This document shows, piece by piece, positions 55,861-64,000 of a stretch of 64,000 nucleotides of DNA. A program made the translations under genes and the position numbers. Source of the stretch: Molossus alvarezi (lineage: Eukaryota > Chordata > Mammalia > Chiroptera > Molossidae); contig CM073905.1 of NCBI GenBank assembly GCA_037176705.1, positions 33,512,986-33,576,985 on the forward strand, given 5' to 3'. Each line of letters begins with the position of its first letter. The stretch's first letter is position 1. Under the pieces are notes generated by a model. It was given only the letters and a program-made list of their open reading frames with translations. It was not told the DNA's origin and searched no databases.

Positions 55861-57175
55861 GTTTGAGTGGGATGATTCGTCTAATAGTTGGTCTGCCGGC
55901 GTATTTTGGATGCCGTGTGGCCTCCAAGGTAGTGGGCTGGCAAAGGCCAAGCAGGTTCCTCGGCAGCTGGGCTGGGCAGTCGGGCTTCTAGATTGAGGCT
56001 GGGCTGTGCTGAGGCCACCAAGGTGGCTCCAGGCGGGCTGTGACCTGGACAAGAGGGGTAAACTCAGCTACGGGAGGCAGAAGACCAGACCGGGGCTTCT
56101 GGAAGGGACCTCACCTCTGGCAGTGGGACATTGGGCATTGGGTGACGCACGTGTCCAGGCTCCTGCAGCCTCAGGGCAGCTCTCTGAGGCTGCCTCCTTG
56201 GCCTGGAACCACAGCTGCTGGGACCTGGCTGTGCGTCGGCATTTAAGCCCACCCAGGAGGTGAGGGCAGGTGGATCTGTCTGTGATGGAGCAGGCGCACA
56301 GGCACTGAGTGGCTGGCAGCGTGGACAAAGCCGGGCTGGGCTGGGAAGACCAGGCAGTCCAGCTCTTCAGATATTCGGTGGGGGTTTGGGTCAAGGTGGG
56401 CTCAGTGTGCCTAGTCCAGAGGTCATCAAACGGGGGGGGGGGCTTCTAATGACTGTACGTGTCTTCCCTCAGGCACCCCCAACGCTGGGCAGTGCGTGAT
56501 GAGTCAGACGCTGGGTTCGGACGCTGGATTTGGACGCCCAGCAGAGAGGCAGAGGGAAGGAAATAAAAACAGAGAGAAATCAAGAAAGAAAGTGACTGAG
56601 AAACAGAAGGAAAGGGAAATGAAAAGAACAGAGGCTGGACATAAGAAAGGAAAACAGGGAGCAAGACAGATATGAGAGAACTTCGGGGAGAGGAAAACCC
56701 CAGCGAGACAAAGACAAGTAGCCAGGGCACTGCCCCACTGGGAGCCTGAGCGCCTCTCCGCTGCTCCTGCTGTCTTCTCTCAAGGCCCCTTCATGCCCCA
56801 GGAGGCAGGGCAGGCCCTGCTGGAAACTGCGGTTTCACTGGGGCCCCTGGAGCCTGGGTGACCAGGCGAGATCCATCCTGCTTATTCCTGGCCAAGCCTG
56901 GCTGTAAGCAACCACCCCGCTGTGCCGTGCAGACACCTGTCCCCCTGCTAGCTGGAGGATGGAGCGATAGCACCATCAAGCAGAAACCGCCCGACTGGGG
57001 ACTCCTATTCAGCGGCAGGGCTTGTGCGTCAATACCCCACCCAGTGACCGGCATCTGTCAGTTCCCTGTTCCCAGGCAGATTACCTCCCCAAGAGTCTGG
57101 GGAACAGCGCTAGGCCTGGACAGACTATCTGCCCCGACACAGGCATCCGCAAACTCTGCCCCCCTTTAAATCCAC
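55861..57175. other. Repeat-poor upstream DNA
   Basis: A poly-G run at 56431-56440 and a purine-rich stretch at 56535-56700. No transposon or gene recognised. Confidence 0.35.
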
Positions 57176-57640
57176 AAAGGTAAAAAGCTGTTAGGAGCAC
57201 CCACACAAATATACCCCCCAAAAAAACCTACAGGAGTCTCATAAACAGAAATACTGCCATATGTACCAGTGCTCACATGTGTGCCGTGTGCGCGTGGTGA
57301 CTGGCACACAACACAGACCCACAAAATCTGCACCTAAAACACACCCACCCAGACTCACACACACCTGCTCACCTACAAACACACACATTCAGGTTTTTAA
57401 AAGTCCTTTTTCTCATTGATGTTAGCACACCTGTATACAAATAATCTTACACAAGCGCACACTCACACGCGGAAATACCCTCACATTCACCTGGCCACGA
57501 GTAAGCATATACACATAGACACAGGCCAACAAAAACAAGAGTACACACACTAATACACAAACATTAGCAGAACCATACACAGCTATGAACATGAGCACAC
57601 AAAAAATACACACACCCAACTGTACTCACATGACTGATTA
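57176..57640. repeat. Degenerate ACAC-rich low-complexity region
   Basis: About 460 bp of interrupted CACA/ACAT words without a clean period, on a background with little G. Confidence 0.75.
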
Positions 57641-58439
57641 CTAACTATAAACAGGCAAAAATGCAATTTTCAAATATACAATAACAGACTCCGTAAACAC
57701 GCCCCAACACACGTGCCCAGCCAAGTCAGTGTAAACACACTCCTCTGGCTCCAGCCCTTGGGTCCAGGGCCTTACCTCCCCTGGCAGTAGGCAGCCGACT
57801 TCGGAGAACTGGATGCAAAGTCCCCGCGGCCTTGTGGGCCTCCCTAACTTGGAGCGCCCAATCGCTGGGGTGGCCCCCTTGGAAAAGGAGGCCCATGCCT
57901 CGCCCTCCTTCCCCCCAGACCCACACCAACACCCCCTCTCTCTACACACAACTGAGGGCACCCCCACACACACTCCCCCGACCCTTGGCACCCAGCGGAG
58001 CTGCTCTTCCGGAGCCCTGTGAGAAATCGAACTTGCACACCCATCTCACACACCCGCGTGTGCAAACAGCGCCCACCCAATCACCAGCGTTCCCTGCCAT
58101 GGCGGTGCGGTGCCCTCACCGACTGACCCGAGATCTTAAAGGTGCAAGGAGGAAAGGAGAGACGTGGTGACCGCCACCTCTGAGCTGGTTTCAGGAAGAC
58201 CCGATGGCCCCGGACCTACCCCTCCCTACATCTCTTACGGAGCCCAGTGGGCAGCGCGCTCAGGCCTGAAATTCCGGGGTCCCCGACCAGGCCAGATAAC
58301 ACGCCCCCCCAATTTGGACCTGGGCCTGTTTGGGGGAAAATAGCCAGCCGAAAGGCTCCATTCATATTCTCTCTCTCATTCTGCCCCCCTCCACCTCTTC
58401 TCCCTCACCCCCCACCCCCACCCCCGCAAAGGCCACCTG
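57641..58439. other. Distal LHX5 promoter region
   Basis: Moderately GC-rich, no repeats. CCCCACCC-type C-runs at 58395-58430 could bind Sp/KLF factors. No separate gene. Confidence 0.35.
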
Positions 58440-58965
58440 GGCCCCAGCCCCTTGTATGACAAAAGAAGCCGGCCGGGCGCTGGGAACCCCGTGACCTGCG
58501 CTGTTGCAGCTCCAAGGCGCAGACCCCAGGGACGCGCGCGGGAGAGGAACTCCAATCTGGGCGGGCTGGGCTGGGAAGAGAAGGCGGATGTAAAGCGCCC
58601 TTCGGCCCTCGGGCAACTTCGGCAAGTTCCCGGGATGGCGAAGGGGCTAAGGGTCCCTTCCCCCACTAGGCCCAGGAATCCTGGCCCCAAAATATTTACA
58701 AGGAGAGAGAGAGGAAGAGAGGAGCAGCTTTCAGATCGCGCGGCCCCCAGCCCCCAACTGGAAGGTAAATACTTACTTCGCCTCCGAACCAGGTACAAGC
58801 TAATACTCAACAATACTGATGCCTTGTTTTTTTTGCTCTGTCCGGACCGCAACGCTGTAGCCAATTTAGATATGCTATAAATTTAAGAGGTTGCCATGGC
58901 CACCGCGCACCCATTGGCCGGCGGGCCCCCTACGTGCCGCGCCACGTCACCAAATCTGAATAAGG

Positions 58966-59016
58966 ATGCGCGAATTAGGCGGCGGCCAGACAAAGATGAG
59001 GATCGGGACCGCTTGA
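58966..59016 (+). other. Upstream ORF (16 codons) in probable LHX5 leader
   Basis: ATG at 58966 opens a 16-codon frame closed by TGA at 59014-59016, with a second in-frame ATG at its codon 11. It lies in the probable LHX5 5' UTR, upstream of the coding start. It would matter only if the transcript starts before 58966. Confidence 0.4.
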
Positions 59017-59139
59017 AAGTGGGCGAAAGTGCCGGCGCCTCCGCCACCGGGGAGAGCTGCTCAGCAGCGCCTGAAGCCAGCAGCTACCCAAGACACCTGG
59101 GGGAGCTCGGAACAAGCGCTGGGGCGCGCGGCCCGGGGC

Positions 59140-59151
59140 ATGAGGCTGTGA
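59140..59151 (+). other. Minimal upstream ORF (ATG-AGG-CTG-TGA)
   Basis: A three-codon open frame followed by TGA, 206 nt before the LHX5 ATG. Minimal uORFs of this kind can lower initiation at the main start. Use is inferred. Confidence 0.4.
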
Positions 59152-59357
59152 ACGCCACCACTCCCCACCCCACCCCGGGCGGCCCAGCGCCAGGCCACTG
59201 ATCACCCAAGGACTTGACCGGCTGAGTCTTGGTCCGGACCGGACTCGCCCGGCGGCGCCCGAGAGAAGAGGCGGAGCGCAGCGGCGGGGCCGGGGGGCCC
59301 GAGGGCCAGTGGCCCAAAGGGAGGGCGAGGCGGCCCGAGCCGCCGGGGCGCGGGGCT

Positions 59358-59530
59358 ATGATGGTGCACTGTGCCGGCTGCGAGCGGCCCATCCTCGACC
59401 GCTTTCTGCTGAACGTGCTGGACCGCGCGTGGCACATCAAATGCGTTCAGTGCTGCGAGTGCAAGACCAACCTCTCGGAGAAGTGCTTCTCGCGCGAGGG
59501 CAAGCTCTACTGCAAAAATGACTTCTTCAG
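59358..59530 (+). CDS. LHX5: LHX5 coding exon 1 (LIM1 domain)
   Basis: It encodes residues 1-57 plus two bases of codon 58, the whole LIM1 zinc-finger pair. The donor is GTAAGA directly after TTCTTCAG, so the intron has phase 2. The first ATG (59358) has G at -3 and A at +4. The second (59361) has A at -3 and G at +4, a better initiation context, so translation may start at Met2 in some molecules. Confidence 0.97.
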
Positions 59531-62500
59531 GTAAGAGGCCGCGCAGCCTGCGCGCCCAGCCTGCGCGCGCTCCTTTGGGGCGCCGGGGAAGGGTAAACCA
59601 CGAAACCTGCCCCAGCCTCCCGGGCTCACCAGCTTAAAAGGGGAGCGGGCCAGCCCACTGCTCTCTGCTGTCCTTGGTCAGGGAAGGGGCCCAAGCCCGG
59701 GAGGAGCAGAAGGAAGCTTCCTCACGGTTGCTCCGCTAGGCCGGCGTGGATCGGAGGTGCAGTGGGGGAGGGAGCTGACAAACTTGCTCCCCACCCGTCT
59801 CTACCCTTTCCCAGCGGTTGCAATTCCAGGGTGGAAGCTTCAAGCCCGGGTCTGAGAAAGGAAGGATTTTTGCAAAGTTAGAGGTGGCTGGAGGCTTCTG
59901 CCACCAAACAGAGTACATTTGCCAAGAGGCTGTTCTCCAGGCAGGGCAGGACCCCAGAGCCCCCCTGGACAAACACAAACTTCCCAACTCCAGAGGGGGC
60001 TCAGCCTGGAAGGTTTCCTCTGATGTTGGGGGGAGGGAACCTTTATCTCTCCGTCCCTTCATCCCAACTCCTTAAATATTTTCTCCCATCTTGAAAAGTA
60101 CCAGCAAAATCCAAGCTGAGAATCAGGTCTAGCCTGGGCTGTGTCACCTCCCCTTGCTGCCCACCCAGGCCCTCAAGCAGTGCAGGGATGATCGCTTCTC
60201 TGGGCCTCAGTTTCCCCAGCTGGGAAATGCCAAGAGGTGACCGGGAAGACTGTGGGGTTTTCGGCAGCTCAGCCCTGCCTGCTTCCATCCAAGCCGGCTT
60301 TGTGAGTGCAAATGGGGGGGGGGGGGTGATTAACACCGAGGAGCAAGGCTGCTGGGCAGCCTCAGCTGCTTGGTGCTGGGGAATTGGAATAGGAGAAAAT
60401 GTCAGCCGCACCTTCACACGTGCAAACTCCGGGCCGAAGAACCAAGGCCCCTAATGTGGCAATGCTTGCAAAGTGCCTAATGATTTTTGATAAGGTACAT
60501 ATGACCAATTACACTGCCGGATAAGGCCAAAGTGACTTATGGCTTCTAATGCCCTCACTACATCAACGTCACCCAAATTCGCCCTGTTTAGAGACCTGGG
60601 TGTGAGTGGATGTGGGGCCCCAAAGTCCTGGGCCCTCTCCCTCCCGCCATCTGGCACCTCGCCCCTGTTAGTGCTCACCTGCACACCCAGTTCAGTGGAG
60701 GCTGGCCTTCTCCCCGGCTCAAGGAAAAAAGAAAAGGATTTAGACCAGGAATGTGGGAAAGGGGGGGGGGGATTTGAGCGATCCGAGTGCTGGCCGTGTA
60801 GGTGCTGGATTGCCTTCTGGTTAGATTTTCCCCGCTGCCTGCCAGGGCCAGAGATTTTGGAGGGCTGGGAACTCAGTCCCTGCTTCCCAGAATCCACTGT
60901 TCTGAGGTCCTGCTGTCCACAGGCTCCCGACTAGCTCTGGTGTGTCCCACAGTGGAGACTGGAAAGACTGGTGGTGCTGGAAATCAGCAGAAGGTTCCTT
61001 CCTTTCTGCTCAAGTTCAGGTCAAGAGAGGGGCTCCCACCCAATTGCTAGAATCCACCAGCTGGGCCAGTGGGCCTTCCATGGGCCCCAGCCGACTCGGA
61101 GGATCCAGGAGGCAAAGCCAAGAAGTAGTCCAAATTCTGCCTGACCGGCTCACAACAAGCCTTTGTGACCTGGAGAGGCGAGTTTGCCTTGAGCATCCTA
61201 GATGGGTGTGGGGTACATGGGGAGCATCTTGGGGTGCTCTAGGTCCTCTGCTTGGCTGAAGGCTGAGCCCATTGCTCTAAGCCAAGTGGAGTCCAAATAA
61301 ACCTGAACAAGTCAGGACAGTCCCTGTCCCAAGAACAACCCGGGACATTCGTCTCGTTGCATATGCTCCAGCCTGGGAGCACAGGATTGGGGTGTCACTT
61401 GACAGATATGAAAATGGAGGCCTCTCAGAAGCTTGGGAGGATGGGAAGAGGCCGGGGGCTGGAGAGGAGAGGACAACAGGCTGCCCCAGGTGACGGGCTG
61501 TGCTGTGTCCTCAGGCGCTTTGGCACAAAGTGTGCAGGCTGCGCACAAGGCATCTCGCCCAGCGACCTGGTGCGCAAGGCCCGCAGCAAAGTCTTCCACC
61601 TCAACTGCTTCACCTGCATGGTGTGCAACAAGCAGCTGTCCACGGGCGAGGAGCTCTACGTCATCGACGAGAACAAGTTCGTGTGCAAGGACGACTACCT
61701 GAGCTCATCCAGCCTCAAGGAGGGCAGCCTCAACTCAGGTAGGCGGCCTCCGCTCCTCCCACCTTGCCCAGCCCGGCACTCTCGACTTGGCTCCCTGTGC
61801 GCTTTCGGTGCCCACGGAGAGCTCCCCACTCCTGATCACCCGCCAGCAGGTCTAGGGCAAGGCAGGGGCCAGGTGCCGGGGAAGAGACTCGGTGTTGTGA
61901 GCTAGCCCTAGAGTATACCAGAACGCCAGCTCTCTCCCTGCCCTCCTCCAACTCAGGAGCCTTTTTCAAGTAGCCACCTTCCCAGTTAGGACCGACTCAA
62001 GCCCCCTTTCCACTTCTGTTGAGCTCCTGGTAATTTCTACCTGCACTGGGAGGACACGAATTAGCTAGAGAGAAGGAAGAGAGAGAGATCTGAGGCCCCA
62101 GGGCATCTGTCCCCTCTTCCAATAGTCCCTTCTCCCGGAGAGCCAGCTCTCCAGAGGGCGTGCCTCCCCCTTACCCAAGCAATAGGTGAAAAGTGCTGAG
62201 AAGGCTTGAGAAGGGCCCCTTCAAAGGCCCAGTCCCGCCTGGAGGGGGTGGGAGGGCACCCTGTCCCTGGGTCCCTGGGGGAGGGGCTGTCGCAGGCTTT
62301 GGGAGTGAACCCAGACTGCTGGCGGTGGCCTGGGCTGACTGGGACCGGCTACCTGATTGTAGAGGCCTGGGGCCACCCGCTGACGCTGCTGTACCCTTCC
62401 CACTCTGTCCACCTGCCTGCAGTGTCATCCTGTACGGACCGCAGTTTGTCCCCAGACCTCCAGGACCCACTCCAGGACGACCCCAAGGAAACAGACAACT

Positions 62501-63512
62501 CGACGTCGTCGGACAAGGAGACGGCCAACAATGAGAACGAAGAGCAGAACTCGGGCACCAAGCGGCGCGGCCCGCGCACAACCATCAAAGCCAAGCAGCT
62601 GGAGACACTCAAGGCCGCCTTCGCCGCCACGCCCAAGCCCACGCGCCACATCCGAGAGCAGCTGGCGCAAGAGACGGGCCTCAACATGCGTGTCATCCAG
62701 GTGCGCCGGCTGGGCCGTCCTCCCATCCCCCTTGCCCAGCCCTGCGGCGTCCTGAGCTGGGAGGCTCAGGGGAGCCTGGCACCCGGCTTCGCCGGGAGTT
62801 GAGGTCTAGGGGCAGACGGTGCACTCCAGGTCTGGGCCAGCTGGTCAAACTCCCAGCCAAAGTCACTAGTCACTTCATCTCTCTGAATCCTGCCCCTGCC
62901 CATTCAAGGAGGGTTTTAAGCCTGGCTGGGGGACAGACCCCTCCCTTTCTTTCATCCACCGCGCAGAGAAGGAGGCGATGTTCCCTCGCGTGCCTCCACC
63001 CTGCGCCAATGCTTGGGCACGCAGACAGACAAACGGCCAGAGTTCGGCTGGGAAGCCGAGGGGCCCAGACCAGAGCCAGGCTGGGCGGGAGGCCTTTATA
63101 AAGCCGTCAGGCCGCGGGCGGGCTGAGGACCAGGAAGCCCAAGTCTTTATGAGTCGCCCCAAGGGTCCGCGAAATCCTTCACCCTTGGCTGGTTCACCGA
63201 GGCCCCTCTCCACCCCTCCGGCCTAATCCGGCTGGCCCCGCCTCAGGGCTGTCTTGGAGGGCAGGCGGCACTAGGACCCAGCGGAAACAGCCTGGGCAGG
63301 GAGAGGACACCCCCAACGGAGCTCACTGCCCCTTCCTCTGTCTCAGGTGTGGTTCCAGAACCGAAGGTCCAAAGAACGCAGGATGAAACAGCTCAGCGCA
63401 CTGGGCGCCCGGAGACACGCCTTCTTCCGGAGTCCGAGGCGCATGCGTCCGCTGGGTGGCCGCTTGGATGAGTCTGAAATGTTGGGGTCCACTCCATACA
63501 CCTACTATGGAG
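59358..63512 (+). CDS. LHX5: LHX5, LIM/homeobox protein 5 (exons 1-4; 3' end outside window)
   Basis: LHX5 is a nuclear LIM-homeodomain transcription factor. The family binds TAAT-type DNA through the homeodomain and LDB co-factors through its LIM domains; in vertebrates LHX5 acts in forebrain, hypothalamus, hippocampus and spinal interneuron development. CDS join: 59358-59530, 61515-61738, 62423-62700, 63347-63512, giving 280 complete codons; the known protein is about 402 residues, so about 122 remain in the next exon. LIM1 zinc ligands are C5, C8, H26, C29, C32, C35, C52, D55. LIM2 ligands are C64, C67, H86, C89, C92, C95, C115, D118. An acidic, Ser-rich linker spans about 133-178, and the homeodomain is 180-239 with the recognition-helix core VWFQNRR at 226-232. 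LHX1 is excluded by LHX5-type residues such as E9, I27 and T37. All domain residues are intact and no frameshift is seen. Two ATGs are adjacent; the first gives the annotated MMVHC start. Confidence 0.98.
59531..61514 (+). other. LHX5: LHX5 intron 1 (1984 bp)
   Basis: A GT-AG intron without recognisable SINE or LINE insertions. It holds two poly-G runs (about 60314-60326 and 60760-60770) and an AT-richer block at 60450-60600 with TAATG, ATTA and GATAAGG-type motifs that looks like a candidate intronic regulatory element. The stretch near 60200-60235 is only faintly MIR-like. Confidence 0.9.
61515..61738 (+). CDS. LHX5: LHX5 coding exon 2 (LIM2 domain)
   Basis: The acceptor CCTCAG ends at 61514. 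The first base completes Arg58, and the exon runs through the LIM2 domain (C64 to D118) to Ser132, ending with one base of codon 133 before the donor GTAGGC. The joined frame reads into exon 3 as [10 protein letters not shown], as in known LHX5. Confidence 0.97.
61739..62422 (+). other. LHX5: LHX5 intron 2 (684 bp)
   Basis: Donor GTAGGC, acceptor preceded by a pyrimidine-rich tract ending CTGCAG. The sequence is GC-rich and free of recognised repeats. I see no additional exon. Confidence 0.9.
62423..62700 (+). CDS. LHX5: LHX5 coding exon 3 (linker and homeodomain helices 1-2)
   Basis: The acceptor CTGCAG ends at 62422. The exon encodes the Ser/Asp/Glu-rich linker (about 133-178) and homeodomain positions 1-46 (residues 180-225), including the N-terminal arm KRRGPRTT. 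It ends in phase 0 after Gln225 at the donor GTGCGC. An intron between homeodomain positions 46 and 47 is a common site in homeobox genes. Confidence 0.97.
62701..63346 (+). other. LHX5: LHX5 intron 3 (646 bp)
   Basis: Donor GTGCGC is a weaker GT donor than the other three; the acceptor is TCTCAG after a pyrimidine-rich stretch. The intron interrupts the homeodomain between positions 46 and 47. Reading through it from exon 3 gives 33 non-homologous residues before a stop, so retention would truncate the homeodomain before helix 3. Confidence 0.9.
63347..63512 (+). CDS. LHX5: LHX5 coding exon 4 (homeodomain helix 3 and C-terminal start)
   Basis: The acceptor TCTCAG ends at 63346. The exon opens with [16 protein letters not shown], the DNA-recognition helix (Trp48, Phe49, Gln50, Asn51 of the homeodomain at residues 227-230). 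It continues to YTYYG at residues 276-280 and leaves one base of codon 281 before the donor GTAAGG. The final exon is not in the window. Confidence 0.96.
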
Positions 63513-64000
63513 GTAAGGGTCTCCGGAGATGTTTTTCTTTGATCAAGGCCCCACAGTGAGGGCTCAGGGCCGATCCCTGAGCTCTTGGCTGTCCAGGGAC
63601 TCCCGCCATCCCTCCCTTCTATTCACGCAGGACAGTAATGGACTCACCTTAACAGACACATATCAACACACACTCACACAGGACACATGGGCACACTACC
63701 TGGAGCACAGGGACTCGAGTTCAGAGACCTCAGGGACACAAACCTAGACACAGGATCACACATGACCACAGACAGGTATACTCCACCCTAGATACTCTAA
63801 CTGACGAATATACCTGGAGAGATCTACTGGCTTACACCCTCCCACCCGTCATGCCAACTTGGGCACTCACAAATCCACATGTACCCCGTTCCAAGGCCCG
63901 GTGTACTTGGTACCAGCAGGAACTGGGGCGCTGGAGGGCAGCACTGGGCATAGAGATGGAGGGGTCAGGATTCAGCCCCGCAGCCTGCTCTCGAGCTTCC
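63513..64000 (+). other. LHX5: LHX5 intron 4 (5' part, continues past window)
   Basis: It begins with GTAAGG. It contains an ACAC-rich degenerate stretch (about 63655-63780) but no recognised transposon. The terminal LHX5 exon is not reached by position 64000. Confidence 0.85.

Larger units (their letters stand above)
58440..59357 (+). promoter_or_regulatory. LHX5: LHX5 CpG-rich promoter and 5' UTR
   Basis: The region is CpG-dense up to and through exon 1. Motifs seen: CCAAT at 58861, a TATA-like TATAAATTTAAG at 58876, inverted CCAAT (ATTGG) at 58913, and a CRE-like ACGTCA at 58944. If the TATA-like element is used, the start would be near 58905 and the 5' UTR about 450 nt. The start site is inferred, not shown. 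Such CpG-island promoters with sparse core elements are usual for developmental transcription factors. Confidence 0.7.

Noticed and set aside
61357..61905. 182-codon open frame covering LHX5 exon 2
   Set aside because: The extensions on both sides are intronic; the acceptor at 61514 and donor at 61739 define the exon.
62206..62802. 198-codon open frame covering LHX5 exon 3
   Set aside because: Only 62423-62700 is coding; the rest reads into introns 2 and 3 past good splice sites.

Overview
This is a stretch of mammalian nuclear DNA, almost certainly from a bat. Thirteen tRNA-derived SINEs of the Ves type, a family characteristic of yangochiropteran bats such as vespertilionids, sit on a background of ordinary mammal-wide repeats (MIR, L2, old L1, MER5/MER20-type hAT remnants, MaLR-like LTR pieces). 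Several Ves copies have intact 12-16 bp target-site duplications. No bacterial, organellar or recent viral sequence was recognised.

One protein-coding gene is supported: LHX5, a LIM-homeodomain transcription factor, on the + strand at the right end. Exons 1-4 are present (59358-59530, 61515-61738, 62423-62700, 63347-63512), with consensus GT/AG splice sites and compatible phases. They encode residues 1-280 (plus the first base of codon 281), covering LIM1, LIM2, the acidic linker, the homeodomain and the start of the C-terminal region. The last exon lies beyond the window. A CpG-rich promoter with CCAAT, TATA-like and CRE-like motifs precedes it.

The other ~58 kb is upstream intergenic DNA. 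From the known mammalian order, LHX5 is followed on this side by a long gene-poor interval towards RBM19/TBX5. Two textures alternate. Repeat-rich blocks (roughly 2.5-9.5, 11-16.6, 17.4-22.5, 24.7-26.6, 27.7-35, 37.2-38.9 and 39.8-49.8 kb) hold the SINEs, L1/L2/MIR pieces, microsatellites and an unusual 448-bp minisatellite at 43722-44169. Repeat-poor blocks (about 4.9-5.1, 12.4-12.6, 15.2-15.7, 23.4-24.0, 27.1-27.3, 29.6, 32.6, 36.4-37.1, 39.3 and above all ~50-59 kb) are AT-rich or mixed, dense in homeodomain/POU-like motifs, and look like candidate conserved enhancers of LHX5. Nothing younger than MIR/L2 interrupts the ~17 kb next to and inside LHX5, as is typical of developmental regulator loci.

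I found no undescribed protein system. The most unusual structures are the two-level (17+30 bp) minisatellite, a 145-nt uninterrupted purine tract and a CG/CA Z-DNA-type tract upstream of LHX5, a perfect 14-bp homeodomain-type palindrome at 55554, a possible divergent minus-strand promoter near 54.8 kb, and a triple-nested transposon at 6 kb. Repeat names and edges come from memory of consensus sequences and are approximate unless a target-site duplication is stated.
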